NCBI RefSeq assembly: GCF_002743335.1
Contig: NZ_PDZB01000013.1
Coordinates: 26,325-90,324 of the forward strand
From: Sporosarcina sp. P32b
GTDB taxonomy: Bacteria > Bacillota > Bacilli > Bacillales_A > Planococcaceae
Length of the DNA stretch: 64,000 bases
Direction of reading: 5' to 3'
The notes under the pieces were generated by a model. The model was not told the origin of the DNA, did no database searches, and saw nothing but the letters and a program-made list of their open reading frames with translations. Below, one piece after another: positions 33,554-42,396 of the stretch. How positions within the stretch are numbered: position 1 is the stretch's first letter; each line of letters starts with the position of its first letter. A program made the position numbers and the translations under genes.

Positions 33554-34330
33554 ATGGTAAAAGTAGATTTGAATAGTGATTTAGGAGAAAGCTTTGGTCG
33601 GTATACATTAGGGGAACAAAAAGAGATTTTGAAATATGTAACCTCTGCCAATATAGCATGTGGATTTCACGCAGGCGATCCTTCCGTAATGCGGGAGACG
33701 GTGCAACTTGCGATCGATAACGGAGTACGAATTGGAGCGCATCCAGGGTTGCCGGATTTAGTTGGATTCGGACGTAGAGATATGAATATCACGCCACAAG
33801 AAGCGTATGACATGGTCGTCTACCAAATCGGGGCATTGCAAGCGTTCCTTGCTGTACATCAAGAACCGATGCAGCATGTGAAGCCGCATGGCGCGTTGTA
33901 TCAGATGGCGTCAAGAGATCAAGGGATTGCAGAAGCTATCGCTAAAGCGGTCTATGATGTTTCACCTTCGCTTGTATTGTTCGCTCTTGCAGATAGTGAA
34001 TTATCAAAAGCGGGGGAAGCGATTGGACTCGAGACAGCGCATGAAGTATTTGCCGATCGTACGTATCAATCAAACGGCATGCTCACTTCGCGTTCGCAAG
34101 ACGATGCGATGATTACCGATCAAGAACAGTCTGCTGAACAAGTGATTCAAATGGTCAAAGAAGGAAAAGTACGGTCTCAACAAGGGACGGACGTTGCTTT
34201 ACGGGCCGACACTATTTGTATTCACGGAGATGGAGAGCATGCAGTGGAGTTCGCGAAATACATTACAGACCGGCTGAACGGTGAAGAAATTACTGTGACG
34301 GCTATGGCTGATCGGGAGGATGCTTTATGA
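33554..34330 (+). CDS. pxpA: 5-oxoprolinase subunit PxpA (LamB/YcsF family)
   Basis: The 258-residue product matches YcsF/Pxp[15 protein letters not shown] at the start, then [31 protein letters not shown] and [15 protein letters not shown] lies about 8 bases before the ATG at 33554; two earlier in-frame ATGs overlap or precede that site. Its last four bases overlap the transporter gene, giving a coupled pxpA-NRAMP-DUF1445 operon like ycsF-ycsG-ycsI. Confidence 0.94.
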   Translation: MVKVDLNSDLGESFGRYTLGEQKEILKYVTSANIACGFHAGDPSVMRETVQLAIDNGVRIGAHPGLPDLVGFGRRDMNITPQEAYDMVVYQIGALQAFLAVHQEPMQHVKPHGALYQMASRDQGIAEAIAKAVYDVSPSLVLFALADSELSKAGEAIGLETAHEVFADRTYQSNGMLTSRSQDDAMITDQEQSAEQVIQMVKEGKVRSQQGTDVALRADTICIHGDGEHAVEFAKYITDRLNGEEITVTAMADREDAL

Positions 34331-35553
34331 AAAATGAGAAGTTAGGACTGACTCATGAGCAGGAACAGAAAAAAGTAACCCGTGGCGTCTTACTTGGCGC
34401 CGCCTTCCTGATGGCAACTTCGTCTGTTGGACCTGGTTTCTTAACACAGACCACGGTATTTACAGAGCAACTCGCAGCAAGTTTCGGTTTCGTTATTTTA
34501 ATTTCATTAATTCTAGATGTCTTTGCTCAAATGAATATATGGCGAGTGATCGCGGTTTCTGGTTTACGTGGACAGGAAATTGCCAATAAAGTGTTGCCAG
34601 GTCTAGGTTTCGTCCTCGCCTTCCTCATTGTCGCAGGAGGTCTTGCGTTTAATATTGGAAACGTCGCGGGTGCAGGTTTAGGGCTGAATGCGATGGTTGG
34701 AATCGATCCAATCATGGGTGCGGTCATCAGTGCGGTGTTTGCGATTTTGATTTTCATGGTGAAAGAAGCAGGCAAAGTGATGGACAAAGTCGTTGCCGTT
34801 GCCGGTGTATTGATGATTATTTTAGTCGTGTTTGTCGCGTTCAAAACGTCGCCGCCAGTTGGAGAGGCAATCGTCAGAACGTTTAACCCTTCTGAAATTA
34901 GCTTCTTCGCGATCGTTACGTTAGTCGGAGGTACAGTCGGTGGGTATATTACGTTCGCAGGTGGACACCGTTTGTTAGATGCAGGAATTAAAGGCATTGA
35001 TTCTGTTCCATTGGTCACGAGAAGTTCCGTTACAGGTATTGTTGTTACGGGTATCATCCGCGTGGCGTTATTCCTAGCTGTACTCGGGATTGTTTCACAA
35101 GGATTGCAAATTGATCCAGACAATCCACCAGCATCTGTGTTCCAGCTAGGTGCAGGAGAACTTGGATTGAGGTTGTTCGGTGTCATCATGTGGGTAGCGG
35201 CTATTACGTCCGTTGTCGGCGCAGCGTATACATCGGTTTCATTTATCCGCTCGTTCCACCCATTCATCGAAAAGTATCACAACTGGATTATTATTTTATT
35301 CATCATTGTATCAACAGCAACATTCGCATTCGTTGGAAAGCCGGTTACGATTCTTTTATTAGTAGGGGCGTTGAACGCATTGATTCTGCCACTAGCGCTA
35401 GGTACGTTGCTCATTGCGGCGTATAAGAAGAATATTGTCGGTGAATACAAGCATCCACTTTGGTTGACGATCGGTGGCGCGATTGTTGTGGTCGTCATGG
35501 GCGTGTTAAGTGTTATCACGTTGATCGAACAGATTCCATTACTTTTTAAGTGA
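34327..35553 (+). CDS. NRAMP-like transporter (YcsG-like)
   Basis: The 408-residue membrane protein has about 11 hydrophobic segments and NRAMP-like features ([17 protein letters not shown] in helix 1). The metal-binding DPG of true divalent-metal NRAMPs is replaced by SVGPG, as in the YcsG branch found in 5-oxoproline operons. A role in importing a 5-oxoproline-related substrate is inferred from context. It overlaps pxpA by 4 bases. Confidence 0.85.
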   Translation: MKNEKLGLTHEQEQKKVTRGVLLGAAFLMATSSVGPGFLTQTTVFTEQLAASFGFVILISLILDVFAQMNIWRVIAVSGLRGQEIANKVLPGLGFVLAFLIVAGGLAFNIGNVAGAGLGLNAMVGIDPIMGAVISAVFAILIFMVKEAGKVMDKVVAVAGVLMIILVVFVAFKTSPPVGEAIVRTFNPSEISFFAIVTLVGGTVGGYITFAGGHRLLDAGIKGIDSVPLVTRSSVTGIVVTGIIRVALFLAVLGIVSQGLQIDPDNPPASVFQLGAGELGLRLFGVIMWVAAITSVVGAAYTSVSFIRSFHPFIEKYHNWIIILFIIVSTATFAFVGKPVTILLLVGALNALILPLALGTLLIAAYKKNIVGEYKHPLWLTIGGAIVVVVMGVLSVITLIEQIPLLFK

Positions 35554-35572
35554 TCGGCAGGGGGTTGTATAG

Positions 35573-36364
35573 ATGGAAGCATATCGTTCTATGAAAGCGC
35601 AAGAAGTTCGGAAATTCATTCGAGAGCAAGTCATTACGGGGCAGACGTCTGGAATGGCGACAGGCTTTACGCAGGCGAATTTGGTCATCTTAAAACAACA
35701 GCATGCGCTTGATTTTCTGCTGTTTTGCCAACGCAATCCGAAGTCTTGTCCGTTATTAGATGTCACAGAGCCGGGTTCATATCGTCCGGCTAAGATTGCT
35801 GAAGGTGCAGACATTCGTAGTGAACTACCGAGTTATCGTATTTATAGAGACGGTGTCTTAGCGGAAGAAGTGAACGATATTACGGATTACTGGGAAGACG
35901 ATATGGTAGGCTTTCTAATCGGTTGCAGTTTCACGTTTGAAGCGCCGTTACTTGCGGGTGGAATTCCTATTCGCCATATCGAGGAGAAGCGCAATGTCCC
36001 AATGTATAAAACGAATATTGCTTGCACAAAGGCCGGTATTTTTGAAGGGCCGACCGTAGTCAGTATGCGTCCAATGAAGGCGCAAGACGCGATTCGCGCG
36101 ATTCAAATTACGACGCGTTTTCCTGACGTTCATGGGGCACCGATTCATCTCGGTGATCCTAGTTTGATTGGAATCAACGATATTTCGGCACCAGACTTTG
36201 GTGAAGCCGTAACAATTCATGAAGACGAGATTCCTGTATTCTGGGCGTGTGGCGTGACGCCGCAAGCTGTAGCGATGCAGAGTAAGCCATCGATTATGAT
36301 CACGCATTCTCCAGGTTGTATGTTCATAAGTGATATGAAGGATTCAGAGCTTAGTGTTTTATAA
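35573..36364 (+). CDS. Putative hydro-lyase, DUF1445/YcsI family
   Basis: The 263-residue product carries RGQVITGQTSG-like TGQTSGMATGFTQANL, the core VGFLIGCSFTFEAPLL, and the C-terminal VFWACGVTPQAVAM with PSIMITHSPGCMFISD. These define the DUF1445 family, some members of which act as D-glutamate cyclases producing 5-oxoproline. That would fit its place behind pxpA, but activity is not shown. A terminator follows. Confidence 0.9.
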   Translation: MEAYRSMKAQEVRKFIREQVITGQTSGMATGFTQANLVILKQQHALDFLLFCQRNPKSCPLLDVTEPGSYRPAKIAEGADIRSELPSYRIYRDGVLAEEVNDITDYWEDDMVGFLIGCSFTFEAPLLAGGIPIRHIEEKRNVPMYKTNIACTKAGIFEGPTVVSMRPMKAQDAIRAIQITTRFPDVHGAPIHLGDPSLIGINDISAPDFGEAVTIHEDEIPVFWACGVTPQAVAMQSKPSIMITHSPGCMFISDMKDSELSVL

Positions 36365-36370
36365 ATAAAG

Positions 36371-36410
36371 AAGTTCTCAACGCGACGAGTTGTCGGTTGA
36401 GAACTTTTTT
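36371..36410 (+). terminator. Terminator of the pxpA operon
   Basis: AAGTTCTCAAC pairs with GTTGAGAACTT, followed by TTTT. Confidence 0.92.
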
Positions 36411-36469
36411 GATTGCGCGGGGTAAAAGCGTGATTCTACAGCTATCCTACGCATATCAAGGAATACACC

Positions 36470-37237
36470 TTACTGCACCGTATACCCACCATCGAGCACA
36501 ATCGCTTGCCCGGTAATCCCTTTCGCACTATTACTTGAAAGATACAGCGCAAGATCTGCCACTTCCTTTACATCCAACAACCGTTTCTGGGGAACTAAAG
36601 GATAGATAATCTCTTCCAGCACCGATTCGAGCGGCACGCCGCGAACTTCCGCTAAGTCTTCAAACTGATTGCGCACAAGTGGCGTATCCACGTAGCCGGG
36701 GCAAATTGCATTGACGGTAATGCCGTCAGCTGCCGTTTCGAGCGCAGCCACTTTCGTCAGGCCAATGACGCCGTGCTTCGACGAGTTGTACGCCGCTTTG
36801 CCCGCGAATCCAACAAGTCCGTTAATCGACGCCATATTTAAGATCCGGCCGAATTGCTGCTTTTTCATATGCGGCAAGACGAGCTTTGTCGCAATGAACG
36901 GCGCAGTGAGCATCACTTTTACTAGTAGTTCAAATCGTGCGGTAGGGAAGTCTTCGAGCTTTGCGACGTGCTGCAAACCTGCATTGTTAATGAGGATATC
37001 GATTCTGCCGAAGTGGGAGATTGTTTCATCGATTGCTTGTTGAATGTCTTGTTCTTTCGTGACATCACATTTCAGGCCGATTGCGCCGCCACCTAACGTG
37101 ACAGCCGCTTCTTTTACTTTTTCTTCATTTACATCCGTTAACACGACGATGGATCCAGCTTCTGCGAATGCTTTCGATATTTCGAATCCAATTCCTTGAG
37201 CCGCGCCAGTGATGAGTAATACTTTATCTTTTACCAT
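36470..37237 (-). CDS. 3-hydroxybutyrate dehydrogenase-type short-chain dehydrogenase
   Basis: The 255-residue SDR has the NAD-binding TGAAQGIGFEI, the NNAG motif, Ser in NMASINGLVGF, the catalytic YNSSK and the tail KGITGQAIVLDGGYTVQ. Overall sequence (e.g. AICPGYVDTPLVRNQ, GLQHVAKLEDFP) fits D-3-hydroxybutyrate dehydrogenase, which interconverts acetoacetate and 3-hydroxybutyrate. AGGAGG precedes the ATG. It stands alone; no polyhydroxybutyrate genes are visible. Confidence 0.88.
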   Translation of the reverse strand: MVKDKVLLITGAAQGIGFEISKAFAEAGSIVVLTDVNEEKVKEAAVTLGGGAIGLKCDVTKEQDIQQAIDETISHFGRIDILINNAGLQHVAKLEDFPTARFELLVKVMLTAPFIATKLVLPHMKKQQFGRILNMASINGLVGFAGKAAYNSSKHGVIGLTKVAALETAADGITVNAICPGYVDTPLVRNQFEDLAEVRGVPLESVLEEIIYPLVPQKRLLDVKEVADLALYLSSNSAKGITGQAIVLDGGYTVQ

Positions 37238-37467
37238 AATGACTTCCTCCTAAGTGCTTACCTAAACCGCATAATGTCTTGCTATGTATTTTAATTCACA
37301 TCATATACTAAACGCAATGCTTCTACACAACTCATTAAAAATACAAAATATGTCAAATTATATGGTAGTTCAACAATAAAATCAGAATAATGGAAATGGA
37401 GGTAGACGTAAACATTATAGTACTATATACTAGTCCTTAAGACAGGTACTTTGTATGAAATCCGCTA

Positions 37468-37481
37468 TGTAAACGCTTACT
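37468..37481. promoter_or_regulatory. cre-like site in the gene-free stretch before comK
   Basis: TGTAAACGCTTACT matches the CcpA cre consensus except the final base and shares AAACGCTTACT with the site at 33465. It lies about 105 bp before the 45-residue gene ahead of comK. The rest of 37238-37572 is AT-rich and shows no gene. Confidence 0.45.
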
Positions 37482-37572
37482 ATATGTGAAAATGAATGAA
37501 TGCAGGTCGATAACTAAAGCTCTGTTTATTGGCCTGTTTTTTGTGCGTCAACTGAAGGGAGGTGAGAAATTA

Positions 37573-37710
37573 ATGCGTTACCTAGTGGATAGAGAAAATC
37601 CCCGAGTGCTTCATGTCATGGGAGACAGACTCGAGGATTTAGTAGCTGGTGTATACCAACATACCGTTAGTATACCCCTTTATTCCACTAACCGAAAGGT
37701 GTTTCTATAA
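37573..37710 (+). CDS. Small protein upstream of comK, unknown function
   Basis: A 45-residue frame (MRYLVDRENPRVLHVMGDRL, then EDLVAGVYQHT) follows AAGGGAGGTGAG with good spacing and ends 19 bases before comK on the same strand. No family is recognised. It may be a leader peptide or a small regulator. Confidence 0.55.
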   Translation: MRYLVDRENPRVLHVMGDRLEDLVAGVYQHTVSIPLYSTNRKVFL

Positions 37711-37729
37711 AAAAGGGGGATAATGGGGC

Positions 37730-38284
37730 ATGAATGAGGAAACGAAGTCAGTAATTTCACCGGGGACGAGTATGGTCTATCCGTATTATGATGATGAAGG
37801 AAAGTTATGTGCGGTGTTATTGAAAGACGGTGATTTTGTACAAGTGGAACATAGTCCAACCGAGGTAGTGGACTTGAGTATGCTATTTTACGGAACGAGT
37901 TTGCGCGGTGGGATCGATGGTGGCAAGGCGTTGATGGGGAGTATCCACATGACGCCCGTGATGGTCAATGAGCGATTGGATATCTATTTATTTCCTAGTA
38001 AATCGCCTTCAAGTAATGAATGTGTGTGGTTTTCATTGTCACATATCCTCACGTTCTTGCCGTTCGATAAAGAACATACAAAAGTGATATTCCGCGATGG
38101 CAATGTGTTCACTGTGAACTGCAGTTATTCGGTGTTCCAGAGCAGATACCAGCGGTCATGCATGTTGAAGAATGGACTGACGGCTAGGTTCACACAAATG
38201 GCGCTTGGCGTGAGGAAGAGTTACAAGACGTATTTGATCCGAAAGAATCATAAGCGTGGGAATTATGAGATATCGGATGAGTAA
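37730..38284 (+). CDS. comK: ComK family competence transcription factor
   Basis: The 184-residue protein matches ComK, the master activator of DNA-uptake genes. Visible hallmarks are the N-terminal ISPGTSMVYPYYDDEGKL, CYGTS-like LFYGTSLRGGIDGG, MTPVMVNERLDIYLFPSKSP and the cysteine/His-region ECVWFSLSHI. AAAAAGGGGGATAATGGGGC supplies the ribosome site. Targets in this window would be comFA-comFC. The family member is clear; whether the strain becomes competent is not. Confidence 0.88.
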   Translation: MNEETKSVISPGTSMVYPYYDDEGKLCAVLLKDGDFVQVEHSPTEVVDLSMLFYGTSLRGGIDGGKALMGSIHMTPVMVNERLDIYLFPSKSPSSNECVWFSLSHILTFLPFDKEHTKVIFRDGNVFTVNCSYSVFQSRYQRSCMLKNGLTARFTQMALGVRKSYKTYLIRKNHKRGNYEISDE

Positions 38285-38441
38285 ATAGAGTGATACATAG
38301 CGTTCCTCTTAGGAGGAGCGCTTTTTCTGTCGAATGGATTTGTGAAATATTCACTGTTTTGTCTAAAGGGGTGGTATAATCAGTATAATTATGAATCGTT
38401 TGGTTGGGAACTATGTTCATGAGCGGTCAGGAGGGAAGAGT

Positions 38442-38597
38442 ATGTTGTTTGATTTCTTTAAGCCGAAGTGTGAATATTGTAAGAAACGGACGTCTGTTTA
38501 TCAGGGATATTATTTGCCAAATGATAAGAAGATCAAGGTTTGTTCGTCTTGCGCGCGTTTTGCGCAGCGTCGTGGGTTTCGGAAGTGGAAGGGGTAA
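38442..38597 (+). CDS. Small zinc-ribbon protein
   Basis: The 51-residue basic protein has two CXXC knuckles, CEYC and CSSC, about 23 residues apart, and ends FRKWKG. GGAGGG lies before the ATG at 38442. It looks like a minimal nucleic-acid-binding zinc ribbon. It is on the same strand as comK, 157 bp behind it. Confidence 0.65.
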   Translation: MLFDFFKPKCEYCKKRTSVYQGYYLPNDKKIKVCSSCARFAQRRGFRKWKG

Positions 38598-38665
38598 GAG
38601 TGGGGTGTTGTCTTCCACTTACGTTCAACTGAAATCGTCATCTAACATAGAATCATACATAAAGA

Positions 38666-38713
38666 CAAAGGCAAGAGCTACCCATTGGGGCGGCTCTTGC
38701 CTTTGTTTAGTTT
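38666..38713. terminator. Terminator between the zinc-ribbon gene and the sigma factor gene
   Basis: CAAAGGCAAGAGC pairs with GCTCTTGCCTTTG, followed by T-rich sequence on the plus side; it overlaps the end of the convergent sigma factor gene. Confidence 0.78.
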
Positions 38714-39219
38714 TCTAAGCTTTGTTTGGCAGTGAGTTGATCTTTCAGTTTTTTCAGTATTTTTTCTCGACGTTTTTTGATTCCTGGAACTGAAATGCTG
38801 AAGTGGGTGGCGCATTCCGCTTGGGTTTTGTTTTCTACGTATAGTTTGAGTAGTAGTTCGCGTTCTTTTGGTGGGAGCGCGGTGATGATTTCGTGTAGTG
38901 CATTGTTTGGGTCTTCCATGAAGTCGTATTGTGCTAGATTTTCTAACGTTTCGGTTTCGACTGATGTGTTCACATCGCTAAACCGGCTTTCTTTTTTCAA
39001 GTCGTCAAGCATAGCACCATAAATGGAGCGGTAGGCGAACGGAGTGAAGTTTCCTTTCGTTTCGTCAAAGCGCGTCCATGCTTGGAAAAGTGCAAAGCGT
39101 CCGGTTTGGCGGAAGTTGTCGAAATCACGATAGATGTGTAGTTTTCTTATGACAGCTGAGATCATCGGTTCATATTGTTCCATAACTTCTTCAAAGTTTT
39201 CATTCTTCCTGTTTTCCAT
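38707..39219 (-). CDS. Sigma-70 family RNA polymerase sigma factor, short form
   Basis: The 170-residue protein has region 2 (YEPMISAVIRKLHIYRDFDN, then FRQTGRFALFQAWTRFDETK and FTPFAYRSIYGAMLDDLKKE) and region 4 (LPPKERELLLKLYVENKTQA, ECATHFSISVPGIKKRREKI). It lacks regions 1 and 3, as in the SigH/ComX-like and ECF groups. AGAGGTC precedes the ATG. No anti-sigma gene is adjacent. Its neighbour comK makes a competence link tempting but unproven. Confidence 0.85.
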   Translation of the reverse strand: MENRKNENFEEVMEQYEPMISAVIRKLHIYRDFDNFRQTGRFALFQAWTRFDETKGNFTPFAYRSIYGAMLDDLKKESRFSDVNTSVETETLENLAQYDFMEDPNNALHEIITALPPKERELLLKLYVENKTQAECATHFSISVPGIKKRREKILKKLKDQLTAKQSLEN

Positions 39220-39428
39220 TCAAGCGACCTCTTCAGGCCGTGCACGACACTTTGTATTCCCTGGGTATCTATATAATAGAAAGTTTTGAAGGAGATATCG
39301 AATCGTCATGTTCTCGTTTTGCTTAGGGGAAATGGGTGCTTTTGTTAGGGGAAACGAAGTGGTTTGATTGGTGGAAGTTGATAGAATTTGGTTGTTTTTA
39401 ATTGGTCGTAGGGCGGTTTTTTTGTGGG

Positions 39429-39786
39429 TATGAGCGGTTATTGTGTTTGATAGAGCAGTCGAGCGGAGAGTATGAGCGGATATCGTGTCCGATAGAGCGG
39501 TCAAGCTGTAAGTATGATCGGATAACGCGTTGGATAGAGCGGTCACGCGGTAAGTATGAGCGAATGTCATAGCCACGTCTGATAGGGGCGGTCGTGCTTT
39601 AAGAATGAGCGGTTAGCATGTTGGATAGAGCGTTCGGGTAGTGGATATGAGCGGATATCGTGTCCGATAGAGCGGTCAAGCTGTAAGTATGATCGGATAA
39701 CGTGTTGGATAGAGCGCTCACGCGGTAAGTATGAGCGAATGTCATGCCACACCCAATAGAGCACTCACACCACAACTATGAGCGAT
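39429..39786. repeat. 21-bp phased array, ATAGAGCG / TATGAGCG modules
   Basis: About 17 modules start at 21-bp steps, mostly alternating TATGAGCGG and ATAGAGCGG, with two steps of 26-27 bp and one of 22. The motif is the reverse complement of that in the 5356-6090 array. A block of about 105 bp starting at 39471 is repeated at 39647. Seven-codon periodic open frames on the minus strand follow from the repeat and lack ribosome sites. Confidence 0.93.
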
Positions 39787-39795
39787 CACACAAAT

Positions 39796-39836
39796 ATAAA
39801 AAGAAGACCCCCGTCACTACATCACGAGGGTCTTCC
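39796..39836 (-). terminator. Terminator of the first chemotaxis receptor gene
   Basis: On the minus strand GGAAGACCCTCG pairs with CGGGGGTCTTC (small mismatch), followed by TTTTTAT. Confidence 0.88.
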
Positions 39837-39846
39837 CTAAAATAAA

Positions 39847-41829
39847 TTACATTTTAAATTGTGCAATGACTTCTGATAGCTTCTCGCTTAGTTCAGTCAA
39901 TGTTTCGGCAGCTTCTGTAACCGATTGGATTGCGCGGAGTTGTTCTTCTGATGATGCGCTAACTTCTTCACAGGCCGCTGCGGTTTCTTGTGATGTGGCG
40001 GACATCGTTTCAACAGTTATGGACACATCATCTTTATGTGTGGCAATTAACTGGATTTCATTTGATACGGTATGGATCGATTCTTGCATTGTGTCCATCA
40101 GTGAAGAGAGTTCTTCAAATGTGTTTTCCGTATCTCCGACGACTACGCCTTGTTCGCGGAATGTGTTGATTGTTTGTTGCATTTGTTCCGAGACGATATG
40201 TGATTCTTTTTGTAATTCTTCTATTGTTACTTTGACATCGTCTGTGGCACGGGCGGATTGTTCAGCGAGTGTGCGAACTTCTTCTGCTACGACTGCGAAG
40301 CCTTTGCCGTGTTCGCCAGCTCTAGCTGCTTCAATGCTTGCGTTGAGTGCTAAGAGATTGGTTTGTTTGGAAATGTTCATGATCGTTTCCATGACACTAC
40401 CGATCGCTTGTACTTTTCCACCGAGAGAATCAATGTCAGTGGACATTTCTTCTAGCGTTTTACCAGTAGTCGTGAAGGAAGTCTTCAGTGCGTGCATTTG
40501 TCGCTGACCATTGGTGTTTTGAATACCAGTTTGTGTCGCGATATCTAGCATAACTTCTGCTTTTTCTCGAATTTCATTGATTTCTTGACCGAGAAGGTCG
40601 ATGCGTTCTGTAACGATTTCTGCGTCTTCGGCAGATTTCGCGGCACCTTGTGCAATTTCTCCGACAGCCATTGCGACTTCATTGCTTGCGGCACTCGTTT
40701 CTTCAGATACGGCACTTAAGCTTTCGGAATTCGATCGGACATGGTCTGCTGATGTGTGGACGACTGTGATAATGTCGTTCATGTTTTGCACCATGTGATT
40801 AAAATCTCGGCTTAATTCTCCAATTTCATCTGAACTTTGATTATCTGAACGTACTGTCAGATCTCCGCCAGATACTTCGGCCATCAAACCTTTGACTGTC
40901 TCGAGTGGCTTCAACATACGGCTGATCGTAATAAATAGACCGACGAATGTGAGAATCAACGTAATGAGTGCAATGATCAACATAGAATTACGTAATGACT
41001 GTGCCATCGCGCTTAAATCGTGCTCTTCATAAATTGCGCCGACTTTCCAGTTAAACTCGGGAATTGTCGTATAGATATTGCGCTTGTCGATCCCTTGATC
41101 ATCGGTATATTCGATGACGCCACTGTCGGAGTCATACATTTTTTTGAATTGAGCTTCGTTTGTTACATCCGTTCCTGTTTTAGAAGGGTGAACGATAGCC
41201 AGTCCTTGATCATCGAGTAGCACAGGATAGCCGTTATATCCGATATCGCGGCTTGCTATTTCGTCTGTTAATGCGCTCAGTTCAATATCCAGTCCAAGAG
41301 CACCGATAAACGTACCGTCGATCATGATGGCTTTGGAAGCAGTAATGACAAACTGATTCGTTGTATCATCCAAATACGGCTCTGTCCATTGCACATTGTC
41401 TGGATATTCTTGTGCTAATTGATACCAGTTTCGCGTCGTCGGATCATAATCCGTTAAATCATCATCCGGCTTGATGACAGTATATTTGGATGTCAATGAA
41501 TAATAAACGGCATCTGCACTTGGATACATAGACAAGAAAGTTTGTAGACGATCCTCTATTTCTTTAACAGATACTTCTTTTCCTTTTTCTCCAGTGAATT
41601 CTGTGATGGCATCGGTCGTCGCCAACAATGCCAAGCCTTTTTCATACTTGTCCATAAAGTGGAAAACACCGAAACTCATTTCACCGATGATTGCATTACT
41701 TGAATCCATAGCATTGACCATGGACTGTTTCTTCGCTTGCTCATTGGTCATCCAAGTCATTAATGCGATGCCTAGAATGAATAAAATGATAGCGGTTAAG
41801 ATAATCTTTGCTTTTATTGACCGTAACAC
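39847..41829 (-). CDS. Methyl-accepting chemotaxis protein with dCache sensor
   Basis: This 660-residue receptor has an N-terminal membrane helix ([19 protein letters not shown]), an extracellular double-Cache domain (about 35-275; [13 protein letters not shown] [12 protein letters not shown]), a second helix ([19 protein letters not shown]), HAMP, and the signalling tip with [20 protein letters not shown] and [15 protein letters not shown]. The GTG start follows AAGGAG. A sigma-D promoter-like sequence precedes it. It would detect small ligands and signal to CheA; the ligand is unknown. Confidence 0.95.
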   Translation of the reverse strand: MLRSIKAKIILTAIILFILGIALMTWMTNEQAKKQSMVNAMDSSNAIIGEMSFGVFHFMDKYEKGLALLATTDAITEFTGEKGKEVSVKEIEDRLQTFLSMYPSADAVYYSLTSKYTVIKPDDDLTDYDPTTRNWYQLAQEYPDNVQWTEPYLDDTTNQFVITASKAIMIDGTFIGALGLDIELSALTDEIASRDIGYNGYPVLLDDQGLAIVHPSKTGTDVTNEAQFKKMYDSDSGVIEYTDDQGIDKRNIYTTIPEFNWKVGAIYEEHDLSAMAQSLRNSMLIIALITLILTFVGLFITISRMLKPLETVKGLMAEVSGGDLTVRSDNQSSDEIGELSRDFNHMVQNMNDIITVVHTSADHVRSNSESLSAVSEETSAASNEVAMAVGEIAQGAAKSAEDAEIVTERIDLLGQEINEIREKAEVMLDIATQTGIQNTNGQRQMHALKTSFTTTGKTLEEMSTDIDSLGGKVQAIGSVMETIMNISKQTNLLALNASIEAARAGEHGKGFAVVAEEVRTLAEQSARATDDVKVTIEELQKESHIVSEQMQQTINTFREQGVVVGDTENTFEELSSLMDTMQESIHTVSNEIQLIATHKDDVSITVETMSATSQETAAACEEVSASSEEQLRAIQSVTEAAETLTELSEKLSEVIAQFKM

Positions 41830-41877
41830 GTGTTCAGCTCCTTCTTAGATGTGTGATGCTATATTGTACCTAACTTG

Positions 41878-41904
41878 TTATCGGCTAAAATTCCTATATG
41901 TTCA
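41878..41904 (-). promoter_or_regulatory. Sigma-D promoter of the first chemotaxis receptor gene
   Basis: Reading the minus strand, TGAA, a 15-base spacer and GCCGATAA give a close sigma-D match about 50 bases before the GTG start. Confidence 0.72.
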
Positions 41905-41925
41905 TTGTTTTATAAAGAAAAATGA

Positions 41926-41960
41926 AGAAACCTGTCGAAAAATCGACAGGTTTCTTTTTA
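41926..41960 (-). terminator. Terminator after the YjcZ gene pair
   Basis: AAGAAACCTGTCGA pairs with TCGACAGGTTTCTT around a short loop, with T-rich sequence beyond on the minus strand. Confidence 0.88.
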
Positions 41961-41965
41961 AAGAC

Positions 41966-42127
41966 TTATAGGCAAGCGGCGCCTACAATAATGAGTAGGA
42001 TAAATAGTACAACAATCAATGCGAATCCGTTTCCGTAAGAACCGCATGAGCCGTACGATCCAGTACTCTCACAACCGGATCCTCCGTAACCGCCACCACC
42101 GTGTCCATATCCACCAAATCCAAACAT
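41966..42127 (-). CDS. YjcZ family microprotein 1
   Basis: The 53-residue protein has a glycine/tyrosine-rich N-terminal half ([20 protein letters not shown]) and a C-terminal membrane helix [19 protein letters not shown], the signature of the YjcZ/SscA sporulation microproteins. TGGAGGTGG precedes the ATG. It lies 27 bp downstream of a second copy. Confidence 0.88.
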   Translation of the reverse strand: MFGFGGYGHGGGGYGGSGCESTGSYGSCGSYGNGFALIVVLFILLIIVGAACL

Positions 42128-42154
42128 GTCTCCACCTCCAGTTTTTTTAAGTAA

Positions 42155-42283
42155 TTAGCAACCGTAACCCATAAATCCTGCACCGACAATGATCAATAAG
42201 ATAAACAGAACAACGATCATTGAAAAGCCGAAGCCACCATCATAACCGCCACCGTACCCAGATCCTTTAACTGATTCTCCCAT
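42155..42283 (-). CDS. YjcZ family microprotein 2
   Basis: The 42-residue protein ([20 protein letters not shown], then [18 protein letters not shown]) shares the glycine-rich/one-helix layout and the helix core [13 protein letters not shown] with its neighbour. GGAGGTG precedes the ATG. The two genes form a small operon. Confidence 0.88.
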   Translation of the reverse strand: MGESVKGSGYGGGYDGGFGFSMIVVLFILLIIVGAGFMGYGC

Positions 42284-42354
42284 ATTGATTTCACCTCCAA
42301 ATGTGGAACTACCCTTATTCTATGCAGAGATTCTCAGAGTGCCTTGGCTTTTAT

Positions 42355-42392
42355 AAAAAAATCCGCCAATCCTTTAAAAAGGAGAGGCGGAT
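42355..42392 (-). terminator. Terminator of the second chemotaxis receptor gene
   Basis: On the minus strand ATCCGCC and TCCTTT pair with their complements on the other arm, followed by a T run (A run at 42355). Confidence 0.85.
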
Positions 42393-42396
42393 CTTG

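Noticed and set aside
34527..35267. 246-residue frame antisense to the NRAMP-like gene
   Set aside because: It is a shadow frame, rich in Thr/Pro/Ile as expected from reversing membrane-protein codons; no start signals.
39220..39764. Two open frames on the minus strand with seven-residue repeats (e.g. RSIQH, DIRSY)
   Set aside because: A 21-bp repeat is seven codons, so any stop-free module gives a long frame. There is no ribosome site, and the phase breaks where the repeat steps are 26-27 bp.
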